Notes: a model not told the origin generated them from the sequence alone. A stretch of DNA of 64,000 nucleotides from Bacteroidota bacterium (GCA_023460855.1 JAEWOS010000014.1:1-64000), one strand, 5' to 3'. Positions 1 through 8,059 are shown, counted from the stretch's first letter. A program made the numbers and translations.

Positions 1-3
1 GCG

Positions 4-21
4 CCCCCCCCCCCCCCCCCC
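4..21. repeat. 18-base poly-C run at the window start
   Basis: Eighteen consecutive C residues follow GCG at the very first bases. Nothing similar occurs elsewhere in this moderately A+T-rich window. It may be a contig-end artefact or a real homopolymer where assembly stopped. The next 80 bases (GATTGCAGCGG..., with a GCAGCG / CGCTGC inverted pair) contain no open gene and resemble non-coding dispersed repeat sequence. Confidence 0.6.
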
Positions 22-106
22 GAAAAAGATTGCAGCGGACGTAGCGACCCGACGCTGCTGCCTTGAAAAGGAGAGGGTATTGCCCAAAAAATATTTATTT
101 GCTACC

Positions 107-143
107 GGAAAAAATAAAGCCTCCCAATTTACTGAGAGGCTTT
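107..143 (-). terminator. Intrinsic terminator of the pfkA-gapA operon
   Basis: A perfect 8-bp stem (AAAGCCTC at 116-123 with GAGGCTTT at 136-143) lies 20 bases beyond the gapA stop. Read on the minus strand it is followed by a U-rich run (the A-rich bases 107-114), the classical layout of a Rho-independent terminator. Confidence 0.85.
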
Positions 144-162
144 GACTGTATATGATAACTTA

Positions 163-1167
163 TTACAGATTCGCTGAGTGTACCAGAAGGTCAGCAAGTT
201 TGTTGGAGTATCCCATTTCGTTATCGTACCATGCAACCACTTTCACGAAAGTTGGCGAAAGCATGATGCCTGCATCTTTATCGAAAACCGAAGTTCTTTT
301 TTCGCCGATGAAATCCTGAGATACTACGGCATCTTCAGTATATCCAAGAATTCCTTTCAGTTCTCCTTCAGAAGCCGACTTCATTGCTGAACAGATATCT
401 TCGTAAGAAGTTGGTTTTTCCAGACGTGCAGTAAGGTCCACAACAGAAACGTCAGCAGTAGGAACTCTGAAAGACATCCCGGTAAGTTTTCCGTTCAGAT
501 CGGGAATTACTTTTCCAACCGCTTTTGCAGCACCTGTAGAAGAAGGGATAATATTCAGCAGTGCAGAACGTCCGCCTCTCCAGTCTTTGGAAGATGGTCC
601 GTCCACGGTTCTTTGCGTTGCAGTAGTTGCGTGGATGGTTGTCATTAATCCTTCTGCAATTCCGAAATTGTCATGCATTACTTTTGCAAGAGGTGCAAGA
701 CAGTTTGTGGTACATGAAGCATTGGAGAAAATCTGCTGGTCAGCTTTCAGTTCTTTGTGGTTTACACCCATTACAAACATTGGCGTATCATCTTTTGACG
801 GAGCAGAAAGTACTACTTTTTTAGCACCGGCTGCAAGGTGTTTTGAAGCTTTTTCGTGATCCAGGAAAAGACCTGTAGATTCCACGATATAATCTGCACC
901 TACTTCGTTCCACTTCAGGTTAGATGGATCTTTTTCTGCAGTTACGCGGATTTTTTTCCCGTTAACCACAAGGTCGTTGCCTTCCACAGAAATTTCACCA
1001 TTGAAACGGCCGTGTACAGAATCGTATTTCATCATGTACGCCAGATATTCAGCATCGATCAGGTCGTTAATTCCCACGATTTCGATATTGTCTCTTTCGA
1101 GCATCGCATTGAACACTAAACTTCCGATTCTACCAAAACCGTTGATACCTACTTTAATTGTTGACAT
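163..1167 (-). CDS. gapA: Type I glyceraldehyde-3-phosphate dehydrogenase
   Basis: NAD-dependent oxidative phosphorylation of glyceraldehyde 3-phosphate to 1,3-bisphosphoglycerate in cytosolic glycolysis. The 334-aa length is normal for the family. The Rossmann motif GINGFGRIG is at residues 7-15. The catalytic cysteine is Cys152 in SNASCTTNCLAPL, and the C-terminus has the conserved WYDNEMGYS motif. The ATG at 1167 directly precedes the dinucleotide-binding strand, so the start is secure. It lies 34 nt downstream of the pfkA stop on the same strand, which suggests a glycolytic pfkA-gapA operon ending at the terminator near 107-143. A weak -7-like TAAATTTA also sits just upstream, so some separate transcription is possible. 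Confidence 0.97.
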   Translation of the reverse strand: MSTIKVGINGFGRIGSLVFNAMLERDNIEIVGINDLIDAEYLAYMMKYDSVHGRFNGEISVEGNDLVVNGKKIRVTAEKDPSNLKWNEVGADYIVESTGLFLDHEKASKHLAAGAKKVVLSAPSKDDTPMFVMGVNHKELKADQQIFSNASCTTNCLAPLAKVMHDNFGIAEGLMTTIHATTATQRTVDGPSSKDWRGGRSALLNIIPSSTGAAKAVGKVIPDLNGKLTGMSFRVPTADVSVVDLTARLEKPTSYEDICSAMKSASEGELKGILGYTEDAVVSQDFIGEKRTSVFDKDAGIMLSPTFVKVVAWYDNEMGYSNKLADLLVHSANL

Positions 1168-1201
1168 AATTTATAAATTTATTTTATTAAGTTCTGAATA
1201 A

Positions 1202-2188
1202 TTACATTGCGAGGATTTCCGAGATAGTCAGCAGATCCTTGTTGATGGTGTTGTGTTTTTTCGTCGCTTCTTTAAACGGTGTAAAAACCAGTTTGTTGGA
1301 ACGCATGCCTGCCATTACACAGTTTTCGCCGTCCATCAGTCCGGTCACAGCTCCGTAACCAAGTCTGGATGCCAGAACGCGGTCTGCACAACTCGGGGAT
1401 CCGCCCCGCTGAATGTGGCCTAAAACCGTAACACGGATATCGTAGTTCGGGAAACCATTTTTAGTGGCTTTGGCAATGTCGTAAATATTTCCAAGCTGTT
1501 CGCCTTCGGCAATTACTACGATGCTGGAAGATTTTCCCACCTTTTCTGCTTTTTCAAAAATTTCGAAAAGATCTTCGATGCTGTCTTTACGTTCCGGAAT
1601 CAAGATGTCGAGCGCTCCGGTTGCAATGCCGCTGTTCAGGGCGATAAATCCTGCGTCGCGTCCCATTACTTCCACGAAGAAAACCCGGTTGTGGGAAGTT
1701 GCGGTATCCCGTATTTTATCGATGGCTTCCATCGCGGTATTCAGTGCGGTGTCGTAACCGATGGTGTTGTCCGTTCCGAAAATATCGTTGTCTATTGTTC
1801 CGGGTACGCCGATTACTTTGATCCCGAATTCATCGTGGAAAACCTGTGCTCCGGTAAAAGTTCCGTCGCCGCCGATACAAACCAGTGCATCTATTCCGTG
1901 TTTTACGCAGTTATCGTATGCTGTTTTCCGGCCGGCTTTGGTCATGAATTCTTCCGAGCGTGCAGATTTCAGGACGGTGCCTCCCTGATTGATGATATTT
2001 CGGACAGAGCGTGGCCCCATTTCGATAATATCATCGTTAATCAGTCCGTTGTAGCCTTCACGGATTCCAACGCATTCGATATTAAAATGATTGCAGGTTC
2101 TTACTACGGCGCGCAGTGCGGCATTCATTCCCGGTGCATCTCCACCCGACGTAAAAACGCCTATTTTCTTAATTTCTGTGCTTCCCAT
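1202..2188 (-). CDS. pfkA: ATP-dependent 6-phosphofructokinase
   Basis: Phosphorylates fructose 6-phosphate to fructose 1,6-bisphosphate, the committing step of glycolysis. The 328-aa length fits the bacterial allosteric ATP-PFK group. Visible motifs are the glycine-rich ATP loop SGGDAPGMN (residues 14-22), GGDGT (106-110), and TIDNDI (131-136), whose first Asp is the catalytic base in characterised enzymes. GGSPSCADRVLASRLG near residue 270 is also conserved. Gly in GGDGT is typical of ATP-dependent rather than PPi-dependent enzymes. First gene of the pfkA-gapA operon, with a consensus -7 box at 2211-2218. Confidence 0.97.
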   Translation of the reverse strand: MGSTEIKKIGVFTSGGDAPGMNAALRAVVRTCNHFNIECVGIREGYNGLINDDIIEMGPRSVRNIINQGGTVLKSARSEEFMTKAGRKTAYDNCVKHGIDALVCIGGDGTFTGAQVFHDEFGIKVIGVPGTIDNDIFGTDNTIGYDTALNTAMEAIDKIRDTATSHNRVFFVEVMGRDAGFIALNSGIATGALDILIPERKDSIEDLFEIFEKAEKVGKSSSIVVIAEGEQLGNIYDIAKATKNGFPNYDIRVTVLGHIQRGGSPSCADRVLASRLGYGAVTGLMDGENCVMAGMRSNKLVFTPFKEATKKHNTINKDLLTISEILAM

Positions 2189-2210
2189 GAACGGTTTTCT
2201 GAAAGGTCCA

Positions 2211-2218
2211 CAAATTTA
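2211..2218 (-). promoter_or_regulatory. -7 promoter box for pfkA
   Basis: On the minus strand this reads TAAATTTG, an exact match to the Bacteroidetes -7 consensus TAnnTTTG, 22 nt before the pfkA ATG. No TTG lies at the ideal -33 distance. Confidence 0.55.
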
Positions 2219-2324
2219 CAAAATAAAAGACAGAATTCATAGCTGCAATAATGGAACATGGAACAGATTAACGAACAGTTAATATGCTGAAATGTCGTAC
2301 TGTAAACAAAGAAAAATGCCGAAT

Positions 2325-3203
2325 TCAGTACCTCCTGAAATTCACTGGCTTAAAAAGATACCGCGCAGTATTAATCTCTGCAGCATCAGCATCAAGTCTG
2401 TACCAGGGTGAAATTTCCCTTTCAAAAGGATTTGTCAATATATGTATGCTTTGAGCAGGCATGAATCCCTGAGCAAGCAAAAACAATTTTTCTCCTGCCG
2501 GATTTCTTGCTGTACCGGTAATAAATACAACATGTCCCGGACTTCCGGCAGTTATCAAAATGTCGCCGGTTTGAAGATTTTCAGTTTTCGTAACCGGAGT
2601 GGTTTCCCTGTTTATGGAGATCGTACCGGCATATGTGAAAATGTTCTTCAGGTAATTTTGGAAACTGTTGGCAGATTCGTCTGCCACGGAAATAACAGCT
2701 GGTGAGACCGTGTTTCCTTTCACCACAAGTCTGTGCCCGTTTTTATAATCATCCCACCGTAAAAGATGTCCGCTTGTGTAATGAAATTCAATCTCGTTTT
2801 CCCTGCCTTCCTTTTTCAGAAATTCTGCCCTTAGCCTGATAATCGCATCTGCGCATTGCTGCAAATCCCCGGATCCGGTGTCGATATCGAACACTGAAGC
2901 GTGTAAATTCTGGGTTGCTATTGGTGTTCCGTCAAATTTCAGGATTTTGGAGCCCGGTTTTTTTAAAGGGAAATTCTCAAGATAATGTCCAAATGTTCCT
3001 GCTTTAGAAGATATCCAGCTAAAACGCTGCGGCGCCTTAATTCTTGTTTTTATGGTAGTTCCGTTTTCATTGATCAGGTTTTCCGATGTATGGAATTTGT
3101 CTACTGCTTCAATTTCGTCTTCGGGCAGAACCACATTTTTCTTTTCTACTGCTTTCGTACAGTTAAGAAGCATCAGCACTACAATTAAGCACAGGATTTT
3201 CAT
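2325..3203 (-). CDS. DUF4846-family lipoprotein
   Basis: A 292-aa protein of unknown function. The N-terminus has a hydrophobic stretch ending in the lipobox-like LLNC (Cys15), so it is probably a lipoprotein exported through the Sec pathway. The body matches my recollection of the DUF4846 family of Bacteroidetes: an early WISSKAGTFGHYLENFPLK segment, a middle QQCADAIIRLRAEFL helix, then HYTSGHLLRWDDY, and a late GDILITAGSPGHVVFITG segment. The last part looks like an NlpC/P60-type active-site region, but no catalytic Cys is evident there. It stands alone between pfkA and the radical SAM pair, transcribed in the same direction. Family assignment is fairly secure; function is unknown. Confidence 0.75.
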   Translation of the reverse strand: MKILCLIVVLMLLNCTKAVEKKNVVLPEDEIEAVDKFHTSENLINENGTTIKTRIKAPQRFSWISSKAGTFGHYLENFPLKKPGSKILKFDGTPIATQNLHASVFDIDTGSGDLQQCADAIIRLRAEFLKKEGRENEIEFHYTSGHLLRWDDYKNGHRLVVKGNTVSPAVISVADESANSFQNYLKNIFTYAGTISINRETTPVTKTENLQTGDILITAGSPGHVVFITGTARNPAGEKLFLLAQGFMPAQSIHILTNPFEREISPWYRLDADAAEINTARYLFKPVNFRRY

Positions 3204-3248
3204 TTGTTTAAATTACAAAAACTTCCGCAGGTAATTGCTTGGATTTGT

Positions 3249-4016
3249 TTACGCTTTTTCAGTCAGATATTTCCAGTACCGTTTCGGCACATGCTGAATA
3301 TGGAGTTTCATGTTTTTTCTGGAAGGTATTCCGGTTTTTACAAAATACGTCTGCCACATTTTCTGAAATTGTCTTTCATCCTGATGATGAAACTGCCCGC
3401 TGTTAAGAAACTGCTGAAGCTGCTCGGGTTCCGGATTAATGAAATGAATGTCAGCAAGATCATACGTAACGCCAAAATTTCTTTTCAGATCCACGATCAT
3501 CCAGCGCTGATCGCGGTAGCGTGCTTTAAAATGTCGGAAAATCAAAGGCAGCATATTAAAGTCAGGCTCAATTTTAGCAAAATACAGATCATCCTCAAGT
3601 CGCTCAAAACGGATAAAAGCATGCATGCGGTGAATTTCGCGCCGCATACTTTTCAGCACTTTAGAGATCTCAAGGATCTGGTCGTCTGCGAAATTCTGAA
3701 AAATATTTAGGGAGGGATTTTGCAAAGAACTTTTTACGGCGTGAAAAAATAAAGCTTCCATTTGCGGATGCTCCGAGAAAAACAGTTTCAGTAAATCGTT
3801 GCACCCGGATTTGCCGAGATTTTTCTCAAGTTTGATCAGTACGCGTTCAGCTTTGTCGCGATTGGTGCAAACCTGATGATTATCGGCAAAAATATTTTCC
3901 AAAAAATGATTTTCGGCGGCAGCTATTTCTATATCGGTATATCGGTATTCGTAAATCTCGAAAATGGCGGTCAGCAAGCCTTCGAATGTACCATCGTAAA
4001 TCAGCGTAACAGGCAT
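3249..4016 (-). CDS. DUF4130 / TIGR03915 DNA metabolism protein, partner of the radical SAM enzyme
   Basis: A 255-aa cytosolic protein resembling TIGR03915 (SAM-linked, with a C-terminal DUF4130 domain). In many genomes it is encoded next to or fused with a uracil-DNA-glycosylase-like domain and adjacent to TIGR03916 radical SAM proteins. Recognisable parts are the opening VTLIYDGTFEGLLTAIFEIYE, the central MRREIHRMHAFIRFERL segment, and the C-terminal FHHQDERQFQKMWQTYF and IPSRKNMKLHIQHVPKRYWKYL, which is basic and could contact DNA. The start lies 6 nt after the radical SAM stop, so the two are almost certainly co-transcribed. The substrate is unknown; a role in DNA base modification or repair is inferred from family context. 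Confidence 0.85.
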   Translation of the reverse strand: MPVTLIYDGTFEGLLTAIFEIYEYRYTDIEIAAAENHFLENIFADNHQVCTNRDKAERVLIKLEKNLGKSGCNDLLKLFFSEHPQMEALFFHAVKSSLQNPSLNIFQNFADDQILEISKVLKSMRREIHRMHAFIRFERLEDDLYFAKIEPDFNMLPLIFRHFKARYRDQRWMIVDLKRNFGVTYDLADIHFINPEPEQLQQFLNSGQFHHQDERQFQKMWQTYFVKTGIPSRKNMKLHIQHVPKRYWKYLTEKA

Positions 4017-4022
4017 CGGTAT

Positions 4023-5279
4023 TTAGAAGAGGGAGAGTTGTTGAGAAAAAGTATTATGCCATTTGGAGGATATTCCCGAAGTGATAATCTGTCTTAAATT
4101 TGAATGGTCGATCAGGTTTGAAAACTGACTGTTATTGCCAAATTCCACAAAAAATCTGGCCCGGTTCCACGCAATCCCCAGTTTCCGCAAATGATCCGGT
4201 CCAAGTTTCTGAAATTTTCTTGCGTGCAGAATCTTATTAACCGATTTTACGCCTATTCCTGGAACTCGTAAAAGCATTTCTTTACCTGCACTGTTAATGT
4301 TCACCGGAAAAGCTGCGCGGTTTCTTAATGCCCATGCAAGTTTGGGATCAATTTCCAGATCAAGAAAAGGATTTTGTACGTCAACAATTTCATCAGCATT
4401 AAAGCCGTAAAAACGCATCAGCCAGTCTGCCTGATACAGTCTGTTTTCGCGCTGTACCGGAACTTGTGAATAAACAGATGGCAACCTTGGGTCATTCAAT
4501 ACCGGCACATATCCTGAATAATACACCCTTTTCATCGAGTAATTGCGGTAAAAATGATCGGCTACCTTTATGATTTTCAGATCTGTTTCACCGGTGGCTC
4601 CTACAATCATTTGAGTGGATTGCCCTGCAGGCGCAAATTTCGGAACCTTCCTGAAAATTTTCTTTTCACTTTTATAAACCGCAAGCTCATTTCTGATAAA
4701 AGTCATCGGTTTAGTCATTTGTGCGTGCGATTTTTCGGGAGCCAACAATTTAAGGCCTTTTTCGGTGGGGATTTCGAGATTAACAGACAAACGGTCCGCC
4801 CAAAGTCCCGCTTCTTTCAGTATTTCATCACTGCAACCAGGAATGGTCTTTAAATGAATATATCCGAAAAATTTGTGTTCCTGTCGGAGTTTCTTTGCGA
4901 CACGAACGAGCCTTTCCATCGTTGTATCTGCATCTTTAAAGATTCCGGAACTTAAAAATAAACCTTCAATATAATTTCTTCGGTAAAAATTGATCGTGAG
5001 TTCCACCACTTCATCCACTGTAAAAGCAGCACGTTTTATATCATTGGACTTTCGGGAAACACAGTATGCGCAATCGTAAATGCAGTGATTGGTCAACAGA
5101 ATTTTCAGCAACGAAATACAGCGTCCGTCTTCCGTATATGAATGGCAGATTCCTGAACCATGGCTGTTTCCCAGGCCGCCTTTATTCGTTCTTTTGCCGC
5201 CGCTGGAAGAACACGAAACATCGTACTTCGCTGCATCTGCAAGTATTTCCAGTTTTTCGTTTACGCGGTCAAAATTCAT
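4023..5279 (-). CDS. Putative DNA modification/repair radical SAM protein (TIGR03916)
   Basis: A 418-aa radical S-adenosylmethionine enzyme. The [4Fe-4S] ligands are Cys66, Cys70 and Cys73 (CIYDCAYC). A Gly/Ser-rich stretch with two extra cysteines lies before them (residues 23-46). The C-terminus has a helix-hairpin-helix motif, LLRVPGIGVKSVNKIL (about 336-351), a non-specific DNA-binding element. This architecture matches the family named putative DNA modification/repair radical SAM protein. A consensus -7 promoter at 5304-5311 precedes it, and the DUF4130 partner follows directly. The reaction is not known. DNA as substrate is inferred from the HhH and the partner. Confidence 0.88.
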   Translation of the reverse strand: MNFDRVNEKLEILADAAKYDVSCSSSGGKRTNKGGLGNSHGSGICHSYTEDGRCISLLKILLTNHCIYDCAYCVSRKSNDIKRAAFTVDEVVELTINFYRRNYIEGLFLSSGIFKDADTTMERLVRVAKKLRQEHKFFGYIHLKTIPGCSDEILKEAGLWADRLSVNLEIPTEKGLKLLAPEKSHAQMTKPMTFIRNELAVYKSEKKIFRKVPKFAPAGQSTQMIVGATGETDLKIIKVADHFYRNYSMKRVYYSGYVPVLNDPRLPSVYSQVPVQRENRLYQADWLMRFYGFNADEIVDVQNPFLDLEIDPKLAWALRNRAAFPVNINSAGKEMLLRVPGIGVKSVNKILHARKFQKLGPDHLRKLGIAWNRARFFVEFGNNSQFSNLIDHSNLRQIITSGISSKWHNTFSQQLSLF

Positions 5280-5303
5280 TTAATTATGTTAAATAGATAA
5301 AGT

Positions 5304-5311
5304 CAAAAATA
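5304..5311 (-). promoter_or_regulatory. -7 promoter box for the radical SAM/DUF4130 operon
   Basis: Minus-strand TATTTTTG, an exact TAnnTTTG match, 24 nt before the radical SAM ATG. A perfect 12-bp palindrome sits immediately upstream at 5318-5329. Confidence 0.65.
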
Positions 5312-5317
5312 CTGAAT

Positions 5318-5329
5318 TGCGAATTCGCA
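5318..5329. promoter_or_regulatory. Perfect 12-bp palindrome, possible operator
   Basis: TGCGAATTCGCA is its own reverse complement. It sits 6 bp upstream of the -7 box of the radical SAM operon, inside the region between the -33 and -7 elements, where a repressor would block RNA polymerase. A second short palindrome, GCAGCTGC, overlaps its edge. The functional role is inferred from position only. Confidence 0.35.
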
Positions 5330-5402
5330 GCTGCTGTTGTGCTGCTACTTTTCCTCGCAATAATTTGCTGAAGAATATTTAAACGGGGAGTATGAATTAC
5401 GG

Positions 5403-5429
5403 TTGAGTTGGCTTTAATCTGTATATTTG
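5403..5429 (+). promoter_or_regulatory. Promoter of HMG-CoA reductase
   Basis: TTG at 5403-5405 and TATATTTG at 5422-5429, an exact -7 consensus, are 16 nt apart. The -7 box ends 18 nt before the ATG at 5448. An in-frame TTG lies inside the -7 box and therefore cannot be the start. Confidence 0.65.
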
Positions 5430-5447
5430 AATTTTAAATTCAGAATT

Positions 5448-6776
5448 ATGCTGCATCAACCTGTGGAAGGTTTTTCCAAGCTGACGAAAGAGGGAAAAAT
5501 ATCCTGGATTGTTAATGAATACCTGGACGGAAATCAGGAATTTGAACAGACTTTAAAACAATACTGGAACGAAGACGCAGGTCTTCAGAAACTTCACGAA
5601 GAGTTTTCCGAAAATACCATCTCCAATTTTTATATGCCTTATGGTATCGCGCCTAATTTCCTTATTGACGGACGGCTGTTTGCGCTTCCGATGGCTGTGG
5701 AAGAAAGTTCGGTAGTTGCAGCTGCTTCAAAAGCGGCGAAATTCTGGCTTGATAAAGGCGGGTTTAAAACCACGATCATCAACACCAAAAAGCTCGGGCA
5801 CACGCATTTTATACTGGATGTTGAACCTCACAAACTGCAGCATTTTTTTAATTTCAAACTGAAGAAAAGACTGTTTGAAGCCACGGAAGAAATTACCGCC
5901 AACATGCGCAAAAGGGGAGGAGGAATTCTGAATATCAGGCTGATCGACAAAACTGCGGACCTTGCCAATTATTACCAGCTGAAAGCAAGTTTTGACACGG
6001 TTGACAGTATGGGCGCAAATTTTATCAATTCCTGTCTGGAACAGTTCGGGAAAACGCTGCGCGAAGAGGTTGATGCCGATACTGATTTTACAGAAAAGGA
6101 AAAAGAATCGCTGCAGATCGTGATGAATATTCTTTCAAATTATACTCCGGACTGCATCGTGCGGGCGGAAGTTTCGTGCAAAATTGAAGATTTGAAAGAC
6201 GAAAGCGGCATTTCCGGAGAAGAATTCGCCTGGAAATTCAAACAGGCCGTAACAATTGCCGAAATTGAACCGTTTCGTGCAACAACACACAATAAAGGAA
6301 TCATGAACGGTGTAGATGCTGTTGTAATTGCCACCGGAAACGATTTCCGCGCAACAGAAGCGTGCGCTCATGCGTATGCCGCTCGCGACGGAAAATATAA
6401 ATCGCTGACGCATTGCACAACTGATGGCGGAATTTTCAGGTTCTGGATCGATTTGCCGATTTCTGTGGGTGTTGTCGGTGGATTAACAAATCTTCATCCA
6501 CTCGTAAAATTTTCAATGGCACTGCTCGGAAAGCCTTCTGCACAGGAACTGATGAGTATTCTTGCGGTTTCCGGACTCGCACAAAATTTCGCTGCTTTGC
6601 GTTCGCTTGTAACAACCGGCATACAAAAGGGACATATGAAGATGCATCTTTTTAACATTTTGAATCAGATGGGTGCAACAGAAGAAGAAAAACAGTATTT
6701 CGTGAATTATTTCAAGGATAAAACGGTGAGTCATCACGAAGTAATTGCAGAGCTGGAAAGTTTAAGAAAAAAATAA
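5448..6776 (+). CDS. mvaA: Class II hydroxymethylglutaryl-CoA reductase
   Basis: Interconverts HMG-CoA and mevalonate, the entry to the mevalonate route that Flavobacteria use for isoprenoids. 442 aa. Motifs typical of the class II (Pseudomonas mevalonii-like) group are EESSVVAAASKAAKFW, the DSMGAN segment, NKGIMNGVDAVVIATGND, and a catalytic-type His in SHHEVI close to the C-terminus. The family name includes 'degradative', but in this lineage the enzyme is taken to be biosynthetic (inference). The ATG at 5448 is preferred because an upstream in-frame TTG is part of the -7 promoter box. Two short membrane-protein genes follow within a few bases, probably in the same transcript. Confidence 0.92.
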   Translation: MLHQPVEGFSKLTKEGKISWIVNEYLDGNQEFEQTLKQYWNEDAGLQKLHEEFSENTISNFYMPYGIAPNFLIDGRLFALPMAVEESSVVAAASKAAKFWLDKGGFKTTIINTKKLGHTHFILDVEPHKLQHFFNFKLKKRLFEATEEITANMRKRGGGILNIRLIDKTADLANYYQLKASFDTVDSMGANFINSCLEQFGKTLREEVDADTDFTEKEKESLQIVMNILSNYTPDCIVRAEVSCKIEDLKDESGISGEEFAWKFKQAVTIAEIEPFRATTHNKGIMNGVDAVVIATGNDFRATEACAHAYAARDGKYKSLTHCTTDGGIFRFWIDLPISVGVVGGLTNLHPLVKFSMALLGKPSAQELMSILAVSGLAQNFAALRSLVTTGIQKGHMKMHLFNILNQMGATEEEKQYFVNYFKDKTVSHHEVIAELESLRKK

Positions 6777-6779
6777 ATT

Positions 6780-6962
6780 ATGTGGGATTCAATTAAATTT
6801 TTTCTGCCGGTATTGTTTATCATTTTCGGTTTTTATATTCAGCGAAGCCCTGATCCGCGTTGGAATTCATCGCGAAAAATGGGTAAAATGCTGGTAGTAC
6901 TTGGTATTATCACATTAATAGGATTAATAGTATTGTCATATTTAAAAGGAGATTTCGGATGA
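6780..6962 (+). CDS. Small two-helix membrane protein
   Basis: A 60-aa protein starting 3 nt after the HMG-CoA reductase stop. The N-terminal hydrophobic helix (FFLPVLFIIFGFYI) is followed by a basic loop (RSPDPRWNSSRKMGKM) and a second helix (LVVLGIITLIGLIVLSYL). It overlaps the next gene by four bases (ATGA), so translation is probably coupled. No family recognised. The real-gene call rests on spacing, overlap and clean membrane topology. Confidence 0.7.
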   Translation: MWDSIKFFLPVLFIIFGFYIQRSPDPRWNSSRKMGKMLVVLGIITLIGLIVLSYLKGDFG

Positions 6963-7345
6963 AAACATTAACACTGGTTATTGGTGCAGTTTACGGACTG
7001 CTTTCTATTATTTTAGGGGCTTTCGGAGCCCACGCATTCAGGAAAATTCTGTCTGCTGAGAAACTTGAAAGTTTTGAAACCGGCGTAAGATATCAGATGT
7101 ATGCTGCTTTTTTTCTGCTTTTTGTGGGCTGGATTTTAAAATTTGAGAGCCGCTCCGAAAACTGGATTTCGTGGCTGATGATTGCCGGAACCATCTTTTT
7201 CTCGGTAAGTATTTATTTTCTCGCCTTTCAGGAACAACTCGGCGTAAATCTGAAGTTTCTGGGACCAATTACTCCAATCGGCGGCGCGATGATGATTGCT
7301 TCGTGGGTGATGCTGATTTTTTACTTTGTGAAGCTGAGGAATTAA
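6959..7345 (+). CDS. DUF423 (YgdD/TMEM256-like) membrane protein
   Basis: A 128-aa protein with four predicted transmembrane helices. The N-terminal GAVYGLLSIILGAFGAHAFRK segment is the hallmark of DUF423, and LGPITPIGGAMMIASWVML near the C-terminus is the second conserved part (the G-P-I-T-P-I-G-G region). Function is unknown in bacteria. Its ATG overlaps the stop of the preceding small membrane gene. Confidence 0.88.
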   Translation: MKTLTLVIGAVYGLLSIILGAFGAHAFRKILSAEKLESFETGVRYQMYAAFFLLFVGWILKFESRSENWISWLMIAGTIFFSVSIYFLAFQEQLGVNLKFLGPITPIGGAMMIASWVMLIFYFVKLRN

Positions 7346-7371
7346 CCCAGATTCCTGTTAAAAAAGCATCA

Positions 7372-7399
7372 TTTCAAAGCGCAAATTTCAAATTCGTTA
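7372..7399 (+). repeat. Short degenerate heptanucleotide repeat
   Basis: TTTCAAA, GCGCAAA, TTTCAAA and TTCGTTA follow one another with exact 7-nt periodicity and end 2 nt before the ATG at 7402. A longer array of the same unit type is found at 55795-55864. Confidence 0.45.
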
Positions 7400-7401
7400 C
7401 C

Positions 7402-7659
7402 ATGTTTTTCATTTTCAGTTTCAATAAAAAACCAAAAGGTCAGGAAATCCGGAAGATTTACAGGAACGGTATGGAAATGAACGCGCAGATTACCGTGTAC
7501 AGGAAATTTTTTGAACTTTTCTTTATTCCGCTGATTCCATTGGGAAAAAGTTATTCGGTTTATATTCCGCACACCGACGAGTACTTTGAACAGTCCATGT
7601 TCAGTAAAATCCCTGAAGATTTACTGGAAGTCTGCAAAGATGTAGGCAGGCTTTATTAG
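7402..7659 (+). CDS. Small protein resembling a zinc-ribbon family N-terminus, cysteines missing
   Basis: An 85-aa protein. The ATG at 7402 was chosen because upstream in-frame sequence overlaps DUF423 in another frame. It begins MFFIFSFNKK, and the middle YRKFFELFFIPLIPLGK followed by YSVYIP strongly recalls small zinc-ribbon proteins in which a short beta segment leads to a 'FF/W-IPLIPLGK' strand. Those carry CxxC pairs after the first segment. Here only one Cys remains (near the C-terminus), so metal binding is unlikely. Function unknown. Confidence 0.65.
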   Translation: MFFIFSFNKKPKGQEIRKIYRNGMEMNAQITVYRKFFELFFIPLIPLGKSYSVYIPHTDEYFEQSMFSKIPEDLLEVCKDVGRLY

Positions 7660-7699
7660 TTTAAAATCTGAATATCAAAAGTTTATAAGGTTCTATGCT

Positions 7700-8041
7700 T
7701 TACTCGCGGTTGAACTTTGCCAGTTTTTTTTCAACCCAGATCGTAGCGAAGGGGAAGAATGCTGCAAGCAGTACGAAAACGAAATCTTCGTCGTCCCAGC
7801 CGTAAATTTTTCTGGCCGGTAAACTCAGCAAAAGGTAAAGCGTGAAAAACAGACCGTGCAGGTTTCCGACGATGATAATGAAAATGAGTGCGAAATTTTC
7901 TTCCGGGAAATATCTTTTCAGCGGCATCGCAACCAGATAGAGGAAAAAACACGTCCAGGCTTCAATTACACAGACTTTTTTAAACCAGTTTATTATTTTT
8001 TCCTGAGGATATTTGGCGAAAAGTTTTTCAATGAAATTCAT
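7700..8041 (-). CDS. DUF3817 integral membrane protein
   Basis: A 113-aa protein with about three transmembrane helices. The conserved core is EAWTCFFLYLVAMPLKR followed by IVGNLHGLFFTLYLLL, in which the G-x-x-HG motif is typical of DUF3817. The acidic loop GWDDEDF precedes the last helix. It lies 18 nt downstream of nadD on the same strand and probably forms the end of a recJ-nadD-DUF3817 unit. Biochemical role unknown. Confidence 0.8.
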   Translation of the reverse strand: MNFIEKLFAKYPQEKIINWFKKVCVIEAWTCFFLYLVAMPLKRYFPEENFALIFIIIVGNLHGLFFTLYLLLSLPARKIYGWDDEDFVFVLLAAFFPFATIWVEKKLAKFNRE

Positions 8042-8059
8042 GTTTCAGTTTGCATTTCT

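Noticed and set aside
1691..2242. 183-codon plus-strand open frame opposite pfkA
   Set aside because: It is the mirror frame of a well-supported pfkA with full family motifs. It has no recognisable protein features and no promoter.
5427..5447. TTG start extending HMG-CoA reductase by seven codons
   Set aside because: That TTG is part of the -7 promoter box, so it would not be transcribed.
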